Source of the DNA: Tetraselmis striata
Taxonomy: Eukaryota > Chlorophyta > Chlorodendrophyceae > Chlorodendrales > Chlorodendraceae
Direction of reading: 5' to 3'
Length of the DNA stretch: 64,000 nucleotides
Assembly (NCBI GenBank): GCA_006384855.1
Contig: VCJN01002164.1
Span: 37,530 to 101,529, forward strand
The position numbers were made by a program, and so were the translations under genes. Positions 1 through 12,722 of the stretch are shown one piece after another. The notes beneath the pieces were generated by a model. It saw nothing but the letters and a program-made list of their open reading frames with translations, did no database searches and was not told the origin of the DNA. Position 1 is the stretch's first letter. The number at the start of each line of letters is the position of its first letter.

Positions 1-3000
1 CGCGGCGCAGGAGCTCATCCACGTGTACAATGTATGCATCGCCACCCGCTGCGGACCCAATCACATGTACGCAAAATACTGACGGCTATCATACTATTCG
101 TCCGGAGCTTGTTTCGATGGTTGGCCACTTAGAGGTTGTGCCCCTGTTTGTGTCCGCGCAGATTCAAGCCGCCGTGATTGTGCACCACAACTGCAAGACA
201 AACCTCTCGATGGCCTACAAGGAGGCCGGGGTTGTCCACTTTGTCCAAAGTGGCACCCCAATGGTGACAGACGATGGACGGCCTTACGTTAACAAATACT
301 CCTGGTGTGATACCCTACTGGCAGTCTGGCTCTCTTCCCACAGCTGAGCCGGTACATGTGCATGCCATGCCCTTTCTGTAGTAGGCAGTGCATGCGCAAT
401 CTCATCTGATTGGGCAACGGCGGTGCAGGTATGTGCATCTTGACTCAAATGAGTACCCCAGACTCTTCCTGAAGAAAATGCGGTTCAATGGCGCGACAAA
501 AGTGGCTCTTGTTTGGTGGAAGGGCCACGCCTGGACAAGCAGCTCGTCACAGTACGCGCCCGGTGCCCGCCATGCAGGCCTGCAGCAGCATTGCGGCTCC
601 TGCCATTCATTTGCTCTCTTGCTGTCGACGCCCTTACCCCTCACCTTGCCAGGCACATCATCGACAACACACTGCAGAGCATGGACATGGAGGTGGTGTA
701 CAGCCATGGCTGGGAGGGTGATCAAGGCGGCGGCCAGCTGTCGGCGGCCACTGATCCAACGAAGTATGAAGAAGCGTACAACACAACGGTTTGGGATGAA
801 ATGCTCCAGGTATATACCGCCATGTTTCATTGGATTGGCTGTTAAATATTGGCCGACATAGACAATGTTACCATTAATGTATATATAGTGTTACATTATA
901 TGTGTATATCACACCTCCGCCATAGACGCTTCCGGGATGTTAATCAAGGCTAAGTTAAGTTGTATCCGGCGTGTTCTTATATATATACATATATATAAAT
1001 ATACACACACACACACATATATATATGTATACGTATATATATACACACATAAGTATGTATATATGTATATATTTATAATGATAATGCTAATTATACATAT
1101 ACAGACAAAGTATTAATAAATTCATGTACATATATAGTTATATATACATACAAACATAATAGATATATGTATATATATAACCATGGTAATATATACTTAT
1201 CGGAAATTGTCGATCCCAAGCCGCATCACAAGAATACGCGCCTTGATGGATTAGGTTTGCGCCCCGCCATGTCATTGAATATTGCGCCAAGCTGTAGAAC
1301 GATGATACCATTTTGTTAGCCCCCCGCCAATGCGGAAAATACTGCGGTGGGGCTGCTAGACTGCCGGGGCCATCTGCCCTTGCGCTGTGCTGATGTTTAA
1401 ACTGCCGAGTTTCTGCGTTTGTGCTGCTTCCGCACAGGGCGCCGCCGCCTCGGGCGCGGACGTGCTGGTTGGCTACAGCATTGGCGAGGCCGCATCCATC
1501 ATGCGCCGCATGAAGGCGCTCGGCATCAGCTTCAAGGGCGTCTACTTCACCGTTGGCCCGACCCGTGCCGAATGGGGGCAGATGATGGGCGCCGACGGCG
1601 ACCTGGTCGTGTCGCCCGCTCAGTGGGACGCCGACCTTATCGCCCCGTGCTTCATGTTTGGCAGTGCGCGGCAGTACTCTGTGGAGTACGAAGAGCGCTA
1701 CGGCGTCCCCGTCGACTACACAGCAGCGACGTCAACGGCGGCCGGTCTATTCCTGCAGCTGGGCATTCAGGTACGGAGGGCGGTTACTTTCGCGCCTATG
1801 CGGAACATTGAGGGCCATTTGTCACCGATTTGTCCATGCGCCATTTCTCGGAAACTCGCTGCATGCACGACAGTGTGCACCTGCATACTCCGAGCGACAG
1901 AACGTACCTTGGCACTGGGCCAGCCAGTCCTGTCGCCACCCTGCAGCATTGCCCACCTGCTAGTTAGCATGTCTGAGCATTCTGCCTCGGCTGCCTCGGC
2001 GCACGCTCGATCGTCTTACTTACTCCTCCCCCCCCCCCCCCCCCCCCTCCACCCACCCGCCAACTCCCGGTTGCGCCACGTGGGCACACGGCAGGCATAC
2101 CGCTCGGTGTCCCCGGACCTCATCATCGCCGGGCTGCAGACAATGTCGAACGACACCATGTTTGGCCGCGTAAAGTTTTCCTTGGGCCAACGCAACGTCG
2201 GGCGGAGTCCGGTCGGACTGCAGCGACTGGCGAGCGCCCCCCCCCCCCCCCCCCCTCCCTTTGGCTGCTCTGTCTGCTGCGGCACTGTTACCATGCTCCG
2301 CCTCGCATGCCAGGAGGGGAGCTTCACGCTGCATTCACTGACGAGCCGCCGCTACACCCTTCAGGGCACACAGCTAAAGCTGACGCTGCCAGAGGAGCTT
2401 GCCACGGACCCGTTGGCCATGTTTGTGGACTGGGAATGCCGCGTACTGCTGGATGACACCAACCCGCGCGTCTGCTCCAACGCCGAGCTCGACGTCGCGG
2501 CGGCGTGCATGGAGAAATACCCGGAGCTGGCCACCGCCGCCTGCGAGAACCGCGTGCGGACCACGGCGCGCCAAGCGGCCGCCCGGCGCTTGCTGTCCTG
2601 GAGCCTGCCGGTGGCGCTGCTGCTGGCGGCGGCGCTGGTGACGGCCGCGGTGCTCGTCGCCCGGCGATGGCGCGCCCGGCTGCTGATGGGCTCTATTGCC
2701 ATCCCGTTTGGGGAGCTCCACCTCCTGGATGTGGACGGCGCCGGGAGTATCCATACCGCGTTCAACGCGCTCGCCATCCTCACCAGCGACGGCGTCTCCC
2801 ACTCGCTCAAGTACGCCGAGTGGCGCGGCAGTAAGGTATGGCGCCCACGCGGAGAATCACGCCCCGCGCAGGGCCGTTTCCATGTGCTTGCCAGCGGACG
2901 GGGCAAGAGGCACGTGGCCAGGCCCCATGTCCAGGACTAGACAGCAACAGGCAGCACAGACCATGCAGCCCAACCCGTCCCCAGCTGCTCCGTGTGCGGT

Positions 3001-5594
3001 GGCTGACTCGGCGCCGTGCGGTTGGCTTGCCAGGTGGTGCTGCGGCCCATCCATGAGAGGCGCGCTCGTAGCTACACGGGCGCCCGGCGCACGCGTAGCT
3101 TCACGGCCCCCCTGTCCTCGCCCACGCCGTGGCGCCGCCGGATCACGCTGGGAACCAGCGGTGTCCCGCGTTCCAGCAGCTTCCTGCGCAGGATGCTGGA
3201 GGATCCCTCTGGCGCCCCTGCCAGCCCTGGCGTTGGGGTCCAGGACCTGTCACCAGCCCCCAGCCCGCTGAGCAGCGCAGGCAAGCCCGGCCTGCGGGCC
3301 GCGGGGGGCAACAAGGTGCAGCCCAGCCCTGGGTCCTCTGCTCGAAAGGCCGCCTGGGATGACTGCAGCGTGGCGGAGGTGTCGGTCGCCGCGCCGACAT
3401 CGGCGCCCCACAGCGTCATCGAAATCCCGCCCACACCCGGCACCGCCCGCGAGGCTGGCTGCTGCGGCGCCCTTGCCGCCCAGATGTCCTTGGCCAAGGT
3501 GTGCCAGCCGTGACCCCCCCCCCTCCCCCACCCACCCTCTGCCCCAACCTGTGCATGCGGTGGTGCCATCAACAATAAAGCAAACAACAGATACCTTATT
3601 TGACGACCTCACCGTTGCCGTGACACTTCGGGGCCGCGGGTCCGCACAAAGCTAAACGTGCATTTCTGTTTGAAATTATCATGCGGTGCAGGATTGATGC
3701 ACGATTCCGCGTGAGGCACAAGGCATGAATAAGGAATAAACGAGTAAAAGACGCGTGCGCATACTGGTAAAACTAGACGCGTAGTCAACGCGTATATATG
3801 CTGGTAAGTGTATTATCCAGCGCGTATGGTGGGGGTATATAGTGCAGACATGAAGGGTTATGTAATCCTTACGATCGCGTCCAAACAGTCTGTTCCGATG
3901 GAGCTCTAGGAATAATAAGAAGAAACCATAATGATACCGGAATAGAATATATTAGGAAATGAAACGCTCAAAGGGTGGCAGCACACGGCCCGGCGCCGCC
4001 GTTTCAATTTTGTGTTACCTACACGCTAGTAATCCTGACACTGTGTCTAAGAACCAATCGGAGCTCAAATGTATACGAAACTATAACAAAAGTTCTTATA
4101 GGTGTCAAGCTTCCTTCTCTTTGAGAGGGCGTGAAACCAATGATGTATTGCAGCGCGGGTACAGGCCAATGTATGCCCCATGTTGCGGCATTGGCGGCAC
4201 AGGGTTTGGTGCTGACTGCCATGCGCCGGTGGCCGCCCGTCCATTTTTCCTGCGCAGATCCGCAGCAACGAGGTGTTCCTCCCCGGAAACGTCCGGGCCG
4301 CGACCTCCCTGCGCCACCCCAACCTGGTGGCCATGCTGGGCACCACGTACGACAAGGCGAGCGGCGAGGAGTACCTGGTGATGGAGCCTGTGGCGCTCGG
4401 CTCCCTGCTGGACATCATTAAGGACACCAACGCCGGCCTCAACGTGCACGACCCCGCGCAGCTGGTGCACATCCTCATCGACATCGTGGCCGGCGTGCAG
4501 TACCTGCACTACGCGAAGGAGCCGATCGTGCACTGCGACATCCGCGTGAAGAACGTGCTGCTGGACGAGAAGCTGACCGCCAAGGTCGGGCCCTGCATCC
4601 ACACGGGCCTCCTCAGTCCCAATTCATGGGCGGTGATAATGTACATGTCCATCACGGGGCCAGAACCTTGCGTTTCTTTCGCCACTGTCGATGCTGCGTA
4701 ACTTTGACTTCACTCACAAATAGGGGTGTGTTACTCTGACACGTGGTGAATCAGTCGCGTACACGTGTCTTATTCCTATGGGACCCCGCTCTCATTTCAA
4801 AATGATCGCACGGCTGCAGGATGACAAACCACATCAAGAATTGTAACAGTGAAACTAGGAACTGCCCGGGGGTCCAGCATTCCATTGTGGTAGTTCTACC
4901 CATTATCGTGCTGCCTGCAGAAAGTAAAGCTCTGTGTGTGGGTTTGTGTGAGTGGTGGAAAGATGGTAGGATAGGAGGGAAGGCTTCGGAGGGATGCGGG
5001 CTTGTGCACGGCATTAGATTCATCCCGGGGGGGGGGGGGGGGGGGGTTGATGCCTTGGGTGCAGTGACTATTTGACTAACACCGCCGCCGGTGCAGGTGC
5101 GCACGGACGTGCTGCCCGCTTCCCTCATGGACAACGGAAGCGTCTCGGGCATGCCTGTGACGAAGCTGGCGAGTACACCCGCCGGGGACCCCGCGGTGCA
5201 GAGCGACCGCACCGCGTGGATGGCGCCCGAGCTGCTGCGTGGAGGGCTACCCACCTGCAAGTCGGACGTCTACGCGCTCGGCATGACGATGTGGGAGGTG
5301 TTTTCGCGCAAGTCGCCCTACGAGGAGGAGGGCGCCCCCTGCCCGTTGATGCTTTCGACCGAGCTGGCGAATCGCATCATGCTTGCCGGCCTGCGCCCGC
5401 AGATGCCGGCGGACTTGCCCCCCGGCCTTGCCGACATCATCGAGAGATGCTGGAGGGAAGTGCGACTCCCCCCCCACTCCCCCCCCCCCCCCCCCCCCTG
5501 AAATGGCTCATTCGGTTAGCATTTAATACACCGTCAGAGATTCCTTGCCATATGCGTCGTCTATTAGGAATGCCAATTCCACATTTGAAATATA

Positions 5595-5630
<36 letters not shown>

Positions 5631-7769
5631 TCTCGATCCCTCTTCAATAACATGAATATACAGCGAACCCGCCTTGCGGTTTCGGTATTTACCATTTTGG
5701 TTATGCATGGCACTTTACATCTTTGCAAGTATATCAATGCGTACATGGAAGTTTACGAGTACTGGTGCCGGTGCCGGCGTGCCGGTAGTGTTGCGCTAAT
5801 CAAGGGTGCTAAATGCCTTAAGTCTGGGTTAATATGAAACGCCTTGCTCACCCGGCTCGTTCGCATTCCCTTTGCTGATATCGCGTGCGGCACCAGGACC
5901 CGAGCAAGCGCCCGACTCTGCGAGAGGTCGCGTCCGACATGAGGAAGATACAGGCCAAGACGCCCGTCAAACCGCTGCGCGAGTCGCTGAGAGAGAGCCA
6001 GAGCCTGCTGCACCAGATGCTGCCCCCGCACGTGGCTGAGGCGCTCCGCGAGGGGCGGAAGGTCGGGAGCCGCGGGGCCACCCTCATTCTCGCAGCGGCC
6101 GCGTGCCGCCACCCGCATCAACCCCGTCTGATTCCCGTGTCCGCTGCTTGCCCGCAGGTCGAGCCTGAGTACTTCAAGGCGGTGACGATCTTCTTCAGCG
6201 ACATCGTTGGCTTCACGGACATATCGTCGTCCATGGGCCCGACCAAGGTGATGTCGATGCTGGACCGGCTGTACCAGGAGCTGGACAACATCACCCGAAA
6301 GTACGGCCTCTTCAAGGTCGAGACCATCGGCGACGCATAGTACGACCCCCCCCCCCCCCACCCAGAATGAACAGGTGTCGAATTTCGCGCTTGCGCGTAT
6401 GCAATGTCGAATCCCCCTTCACGCCGGCCCTATGCACTCGTATGCACGCCGACACGCGGCACTGACTCGACCGCCCCGCTTCCTCCCCCCGCCCCGCAGC
6501 ATGTGCGTCGGCGGGCTCCCGGAGCCGCAGGACAACCACACCGCGCGCGTGGCGCGCTTCGCTCTTGACGCGGTGCGCGCCGCCAACGGCGTGCTCATCG
6601 ACGAGGAAAATCCGGACGCCGGCTACGTGCAGATCCGCGCGGGGTTCCACTCCGGCCCCGTGGTCGCCAGCGTGGTGGGGGACCTCAACCCGCGGTACTG
6701 TCTGTTTGGCGACTCCGTGAACACTGCCTCGCGCATGGGTGAGTGCCGCCCGTGCCCTCGATGCCCGGATGATGCGACATGTGGGAGGAGATGTCTATAT
6801 ATACAAGTATCTAGGCGCGTGCTCATATCACGCCCTTTCGGCGAAGCTAATGAATGGTAGCGATAATACTATTTTCACCACCGAGATTCATCTTGTTCAC
6901 CATCTTGTTCACCATCTCACATCACAACAATTGTGATGTCGTTATAAGTATGCGATGACACTATGTACAAACAAACGGGTTATATATTGCCACGGGAGAT
7001 AACACGGTTACATATAGTGGCCAAGCCACGACTCGATGTTGGCCGTGTAGTACTCCCCGGACGACCGAGTCGGCGGTGCCGTAGCGTTTAACTGGTCGCA
7101 AACATCACAAATCGCCGAGCACCATTGAGTCGGAAATACATGATGTGTTGGGTGTTGTTGCGGCGAATTCACGGACTCGTTCTCGGAATTCTCTGACCCG
7201 ATTATTCGTGAATAATATGGGCTATTGTTTTATAGCAAGGGGATCAACACACACAGCAAAGATATGGCAGACTAGCTGCGTAGTTAGTGGCTGACTGCGC
7301 CGAACCATTGGCTGTGCGGCGCCGCAGAGAGCAACTCGCGGCGGAACAAGATCAACCTGAGCGCCAGCGCGTGGGAGTGCTTGCAGGAGCAGGCCCCGGC
7401 GACCTTCAAGTATGCCAAGCGCGGGGAGCTCAACATCAAGGGGAAGGGCTTCATGCAGGTGCGCGCGGCCGGCAGTGGGCCGGAACGCCGCGGCGCTGTC
7501 CTCCCGACACGACTGATACATACGACAAATCCCACCGGCGTCAATAGTGGCGTGCCACGTCTGGGCCTACGCCTGCCCAGCTACGATATCACTGCTCTCA
7601 GCGACGATGCGTGGACACCGCCACTAATACCCCGGCCTCCACCTAAAGCACCAAATGATAACATGCCGTATAGCTGCCATGTTTTGCGATCGCCTTACCA
7701 TACGGGAACCACGCTCGGGGTTGATCGCTTCATGAACCCCCCCCCCCCCCCCCACCCCCCCCCCAGCAC

Positions 7770-7824
<55 letters not shown>

Positions 7825-8420
7825 GTGAGCGGGCAACAAACAGAGAAAAGCTAAATGTATCCGGAAATTGTTCATAAAACACCAGTTGCAGCGCTCCACG
7901 GGCTGAATCTCCGGTTAGCCGGATGTTGTGTGGCAATTGTGTGGATGTTGTTGTTTCCTGTCCGATGCGAAACAAGGAGGAAACCCCCCATATAGTTTGA
8001 AATGCATGTGTAAAGTTTGCGGGTATTGCGGCTCGTCGTTGCTGGGAAACATTTCCCTGTTTGTTCATCTAGTAACCCATGGATCCAGTCACATGGGCTT
8101 CTGCAGAGGCAACACGCTGACCCCCCCCCCTCCCCGCCCCCATGCCATCGCCCCCCTCGGCGCAGTGCTACTTCCTTCTGGACAGGGCGGAGGGCAATGT
8201 CGGGTCCGAGGAGCAGAGCGATAAGAGCTTCAGCTTCGGCGCGCAGCCGGCCGGCCCGCGCAGCCACCGGATCTCCAGCTCGGGCGACACCGTCTTCCCT
8301 GCCGCGGGCGCGGATACAGAGGACACCGCGACGTCCGGCCCGCCCGCGCCCGGCGCGTCGTCGGGCCCGGAGCTCGTGCGCAGCCTGTCGAGTGAGATGG
8401 AATCTGTTTCAGTGGGCTGA
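1..8420 (+). CDS. Receptor-type guanylyl cyclase with LIV-binding-protein-like ectodomain (5' end outside window)
   Basis: Predicted membrane receptor making cGMP. Fourteen exons with agreeing phases: <1-31, 162-304, 653-809, 1438-1770, 2095-2196, 2314-2835, 3034-3498, 4258-4584, 5097-5459, 5897-6061, 6158-6339, 6500-6738, 7328-7458, 8166-8420 (about 1137 residues seen). Exons 1-6 resemble type 1 periplasmic (Leu/Ile/Val) binding proteins (GVYFTVGPT, FGRVKFSLGQ). A TM helix (LPVALLLAAALVTAAVLVA) precedes a Ser/Pro-rich linker. The kinase-like domain keeps HCDIRVKN, WMAPE and KSDVYALGM, but exon 8 ends at TAK and exon 9 starts VRTD, so DFG is absent, and no VAxK lysine is visible. The linker LLHQMLPPHVAEALREG leads into the cyclase: metal Asp in FFSDIVGFT and ETIGDAY, guanine-specifying Glu (KVETIGD) and Cys (PRYCLFGD), catalytic Asn/Arg in NTASRMES. 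The cyclase should therefore be active and the kinase domain regulatory. The signal peptide is not in the window. Confidence 0.88.
3850..4015. repeat. Dispersed repeat family C, copy 1 (intronic)
   Basis: Lies in the intron at 3499-4257. It shares an ordered series of words with 60405-60580: a block around ATCGCGTCCA, then AACGCTC(C)AAGGGTGGCA, ACACGGCC, and CACCGCCG(C/T)TTCAATTTT or the equivalent. No coding capacity and no clear termini. Confidence 0.55.
5602..5632. repeat. (CT)n microsatellite
   Basis: Short CT array in the intron of the receptor cyclase gene between 5459 and 5897. Confidence 0.8.
7774..7823. repeat. (CA)n microsatellite after a C-homopolymer
   Basis: About 25 CA units in the last intron (7459-8165) of the receptor cyclase gene, directly after a C-rich tract at 7737-7764. 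Confidence 0.9.
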
Positions 8421-8547
8421 GCAGCTGGCGTTGGCTCCATCATTGCCGGAAAGGCATTGTCGTCGCATGGAGATAATTATGCACCTTGTTACTGTAGTGT
8501 TGCCCTCGTCAAGTTTGACGGAAGGGCGCACATATGCCTTGAAACTA

Positions 8548-8585
8548 TGTAATAGCATGTGATGCCTGTATTTGACTGACTGTAA
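8548..8585 (+). terminator. Candidate poly(A) signals of the cyclase gene
   Basis: Two TGTAA pentamers (8548-8552 and 8581-8585) lie 128-165 nt past the stop codon. TGTAA is the usual poly(A) signal of chlorophyte genes. No cleavage site can be read from the sequence. Confidence 0.45.
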
Positions 8586-9940
8586 TTACAAGAAAAATGA
8601 AACCATGCCCTTGCCGCTGCATGTTCTTATCGCCGAACATAGGGAGGGGTCCACCCGTCGCCAGTGTTTGCCTCCATTATACCGCCGCGGACATTTGCAG
8701 CAGCACGCGTGCGTTGTCTTGGGCGGTTTGTGGAAGAATGCTTGTGCAAGTCATCCTGCTTCAGGTAGCTCCCTGGCTGTACGGATGGCAGCGCGTGATG
8801 GCTGCAGCGTGTGACGACGAAAAGCAGATGCAGGCGATGACATAATGGCCGAGGACGATGATGTGCGCAACGATCTGGCGAAACAGTCGGTGCCAACAGC
8901 GCAAAGCAACCGACGAAGTCAAGCAACCCAACAGTATTGTAGTTTGGGGGTTGTGGTTCCCATGTACCACTGTCTGGCTGCGGAGGCTAACAGCTCAAAG
9001 ACGGGCGGATGGATATCCATAAAATGCATGGCGGTCCTGCTTGCCCGCGCTGCTTGCCTTTGGCGGGCGCAAGGATATAACTGGGGTCGTCGATCGACCT
9101 GCGAGTCGCCGTTCGCTGACTGATGCCACACTGCTACCGCCGGGGCACCGTACGAGCACGGAAGCCGAAGCACGACATCATCCTCAGGGATATAGTGGCA
9201 GCGACAGAGGTTCACACGGCGGTCTGCCGGTAGCGAGTGTGGAGAAGGCACGCGCACACGGCTGTTGCTGTTTCCGGGCAAGAGGATGCATTCCGTATCT
9301 GATATGAACATGCCGTAGTCACCTCGACGGTAGGCAAGCGGGTCCGAAGGCCAGCGGGTGCCGACCTCCCGCCGCGTGTTGTCCGACGGTGGAGGAACAC
9401 AAACGTAAGCCAGTGGAAGGGTCCCTCCCACGACTGGGCCGGTCGTGGAGTCGGCCAGTGGAGTCTTGTTTCAGGTCTGATCTGGCCGGAGCTTGTTTGA
9501 CCATTCGCCCGTCCCTAGTCACTGCCAGTAAGTCCATGCGCGCACTGTTGTCCTCGCATGGGCCTTACTGCAGTATTGGGCCCGGCTGAAAGCGGCTTTT
9601 TAAAATGAAACACGTACTGGACAGAGTCACATACCCGCCCGTGCGGAACAGGCCTCATCCACGGTTGCCAGAATTTGAAATTGCAGGACGTGGGAAACAG
9701 GCGGTATTAGCGGGGTGTACGAGACGGGCAACCTGACATAAGGGCAGTTGTTACGTGCTGAATAGGCGTTGCCGAAAAGTGCCCTGACGTCTGTATGCCG
9801 CGGAAGAACCCACTGCTCGCTTCAAGGCCCTACCCGTTGCACCGACCTCTCGTTGCATAGCACCCATGGTCGCGGAATGGCCAAAGAACTAAAGCACAGA
9901 TAGGCAGGCAGTAATAGGCTGGGCTGTGATGTTTTCCGGA
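8586..9940. other. Intergenic stretch, no supported gene
   Basis: Only short overlapping ORFs on both strands, with no recognisable domain, no repeats I could match and no plausible splice chain. Separates the cyclase gene from the 3' end of H2A. Confidence 0.6.
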
Positions 9941-9945
9941 GAGGT

Positions 9946-9960
9946 GGTGTTAATAACACC
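9946..9960 (-). promoter_or_regulatory. Histone 3' hairpin of H2A
   Basis: Read on the minus strand, a 6-bp stem GGTGTT/AACACC with a 3-nt loop, about 80 nt past the H2A stop. The same stem with the same flanks (CT before, ACC after) follows H2B. This is the position of the stem-loop that replaces polyadenylation in replication-dependent histone mRNAs. Confidence 0.75.
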
Positions 9961-10039
9961 AGTTTTTTTGGTTTGAGTAGTGGTCTGAGGGCACCAGGTA
10001 GGAAGCCGAGAGCCTAAGCCGAGAGCCTAACCCGAGAGC

Positions 10040-10414
10040 TTAGGCCTTCTTCTCGGACTTCTTGGGCAGCAGCACGCTGTGAATGTTGGGCAGCACACCG
10101 CCAGCAGCGATGGTCACGTTGCCGAGCAGCTTGGACAGCTCCTCGTCGTTGCGCACGGCCAGCTGGATGTGACGGGGCACGATGCGGTTCTTCTTGTTGT
10201 CGCGGGCGGCGTTGCCAGCCAGCTCCAGGACCTCAGCGGTAAGGTACTCAAGGACGGCGGCGAGGTACACGGGGGCGCCGGCACCCACACGAGTGGCGTA
10301 CTTGCCCTTCTTCAGGTAGCGGGCCACGCGGCCAACGGGGAACTGTAGGCCGGCCTTGGCGGAGCGGCTGACGGCCTTCTTGCCGGGGGCGCGACCCTTT
10401 CCCTTTCCAGACAT
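10040..10414 (-). CDS. Histone H2A (canonical)
   Basis: Intronless, 124 residues, the normal length for algal H2A. It carries the family blocks [34 protein letters not shown] and the docking-domain segment [10 protein letters not shown]. The tail ends KKSEKKA with no SQ(E/D) motif, so it is canonical H2A rather than H2A.X, and the core does not look like H2A.Z. It packs DNA in nucleosomes as a dimer with H2B, whose gene lies head to head 605 bp away. No intron plus a 3' hairpin fits an S-phase, replication-dependent gene. Confidence 0.98.
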   Translation of the reverse strand: MSGKGKGRAPGKKAVSRSAKAGLQFPVGRVARYLKKGKYATRVGAGAPVYLAAVLEYLTAEVLELAGNAARDNKKNRIVPRHIQLAVRNDEELSKLLGNVTIAAGGVLPNIHSVLLPKKSEKKA

Positions 10415-11019
10415 GGTTGCGAGGCGGTGGTAGGTGAGGGTGTATTTGGGGAGTAGGAGACTGTTGGAGACACTTGAAGGCTATGCTTCTTCCGGCTCTG
10501 CGCCCGATGCTTTGTACCTCGCGCGATCCTGACACGGTCGCCCAGAGCCCACAGCGGCGAGCGTGGGAAGACTTTCCCGCTCGCGGAGGGCCAAGTCAAA
10601 GGCGAGACCTGTCGCCGGAATCAACTTCATCACCGTCGATATAGTGGAGAACTGGATCATGCGGGTATTTCTTGCATCCAACGGTGTGCGGGAGTTCGCT
10701 AGATCTAACGGCGCTCCAGACCAGGAACCGCCCGCCGAACGATCTACGGTTAAATTTAAAAGATATAATATACTGTGTGTGACCATGATCCCATTATCAA
10801 CATTTTGCGCCCTCTGATTGGTCGGCGGTATTCGATCTCGGGCTCCTCCACGGGGCTCGGGGCTTGTCCTCGCTAAGTTTTGAATCCGTCGAACTCGCTG
10901 CCAGAGGGAAGACCGGGCGAGACATAAAACGTCAGCGCCACTCGAGAGAATCTCAAAGCGATCCCTGACCAACCTACCAACATACCACTCGTCACTCCTC
11001 TCACACTCCGCATCTCGAA
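10415..11019. promoter_or_regulatory. Divergent H2A/H2B promoter region
   Basis: 605 bp between the two start codons. It contains an inverted CCAAT-type word (ATTGG, near 10817) and a TATA-like ACATAAAAC near 10921, about 100 nt before the H2B ATG. An AT-rich block lies at 10750-10774. No clear TATA box was seen on the H2A side. Shared control is inferred from the head-to-head layout. Confidence 0.6.
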
Positions 11020-11397
11020 ATGGCTCCCAAGGCTGAGAAGGCGCCTGCCGCCAAGGGCGACAAGGCCCCCGCCAAGAAGACTCTGTCCAAGGACGGTAAG
11101 AAGAAGGCCAAGAAGACCAAGTCCGAGACCTACAAGATTTACATTTACAAGGTCCTGAAGCAGGTGCACCCCGACACCGGCGTGTCCTCCAAGGCTATGT
11201 CGATCATGAACTCCTTCATCAACGACCTGTTTGAGAAGATCGCCACAGAGGCCTCCAAGCTCGCTCGCTACAACAAGAAGCCCACCATCACCTCCCGCGA
11301 GATCCAGACCGCTGTGCGCCTGATCCTGCCCGGTGAGCTGGCCAAGCACGCCGTCTCTGAGGGCACCAAGGCCGTGACCAAGTTCACCTCCGCTTAA
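11020..11397 (+). CDS. Histone H2B
   Basis: Intronless, 125 residues. A Lys/Ala/Pro-rich N-terminal tail (first 35 residues) precedes the histone fold: [55 protein letters not shown], ending AVTKFTSA as in plant and algal H2B. Pairs with H2A in the nucleosome. The ATG follows a short C/A-rich leader. A hairpin 51 nt after the stop matches that of the H2A gene. Confidence 0.98.
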   Translation: MAPKAEKAPAAKGDKAPAKKTLSKDGKKKAKKTKSETYKIYIYKVLKQVHPDTGVSSKAMSIMNSFINDLFEKIATEASKLARYNKKPTITSREIQTAVRLILPGELAKHAVSEGTKAVTKFTSA

Positions 11398-11447
11398 GCA
11401 CTCCAGCCCGCGTCGGTCCTCTCATACCAACAATCAAACAACAAACT

Positions 11448-11462
11448 GGTGTTTTCAACACC
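11448..11462 (+). promoter_or_regulatory. Histone 3' hairpin of H2B
   Basis: Stem GGTGTT/AACACC around loop TTC, flanked by CT and ACC exactly as in the H2A hairpin (loop ATT there). It lies 51 nt past the stop codon. Confidence 0.78.
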
Positions 11463-12722
11463 ACCTTTCCGGAAATACCTTCCATCATCGTGCCTCAATT
11501 TTTCGCTGTCTGCCTTATGGTGTTCTTTGTATGTACTGTGTGCATGGGTTGCTGGCACTTCCGGGATGGGTGCACGAGCCGACTACAGGAGAGGGATCAT
11601 ACAGCTCGCAACATATATCAGTGCAGCTCCGATTCATAACGTAAAGACAATTTTTCCGAGTGCGCTGTCTCTTTCGATGGCGATATGGTATTCTGGGGAT
11701 GGTGAGTAAGACATCCGCGCCGAACTTTGCTTCTCATGCGACGGCTGCTCGTTATCTCTCCGCCCTAGCCACACTCAACAATATATGTCACTGGGAAACG
11801 ACATTGGCCGGGGGCTTCACGCCGTACTCCCATACCGTGGGCTGTAGGAGGTGGCACGCCAAGGCAGGTTACCTGTATGCCCCGGTCCCTCATGTCTTAC
11901 GCCACTCACCCACAGCACGGTCACAGGTAGCGAGCACACATGCATGGCACAGGTAGCGTCCGTGCGTTCTCGCGGAAGGGCCGTCACTCGACAACGACTG
12001 TTCCCTTCGGCAGAGTCTGGTAGCGACTGATCTTGCGACGGTAGGATCTTTCCTTCCTCAGTGCTTTCCGTGCACTCCTCTTGACGCTTCCCTGTGACCA
12101 ATACCATAATCCTTGCTATGTCACCTTCCACCAGTTCTCGGTGTCGGAGGTGCTGGTCGTAGGGCGACCGGTACATATTTCGAAACAACTACACACGCCT
12201 GTTGCGGCCGCACAAGCACACGACTCCCTGATCCGACGAGAATCTGGTCCTTGAATATCGACTACAGCGGACGTTGCGCTGGCAGTGCACAATCCAATAA
12301 TCCTTTACCCTCCTTCACAACGACACAGGGCAGACAAGGCGAGCACGCCCCCATAGGTTTAACAAGACCTAAGCATCCAGGCGGCACTTTCATGAAAGCC
12401 AAGGTCACGGTGGCGACTCCCTGGTCGACCGGCCGACAGCCGGCCTCTCGTATCGCAACCGCAGTGGCTCGGCCTATTCCGAGTCACCCCCAGCCACTCA
12501 CTTGAACTGCCACAGTTTCAAGTGAGGGGCGCGCCAGAGTCCGCCCAGGCCAGGTCATTCATCATTCAGCCAGGGCAAAGTGGCGTATGGAGTGTGCAAG
12601 TACCTCGGGGAGGGTGCCATTGTCGCTCACTAAGGATCAGTTGGGCACATTGATTACAACACGGAGGTCATTCCGCCAGCCCACATACCGCCACAGGACC
12701 GCTAATGCCACCTGTGGCTGGG
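11463..12722. other. Intergenic stretch, no supported gene
   Basis: No ORF with recognisable features between the H2B hairpin and the end of the minus-strand START/VASt-like gene. Its 3' UTR must lie in the right part of this stretch. Confidence 0.55.

Noticed and set aside
4700-4720. Possible DFG micro-exon (GACTTC) in the cyclase intron
   Set aside because: It reads Asp-Phe-Thr and lacks AG/GT borders, so it does not restore the kinase motif.
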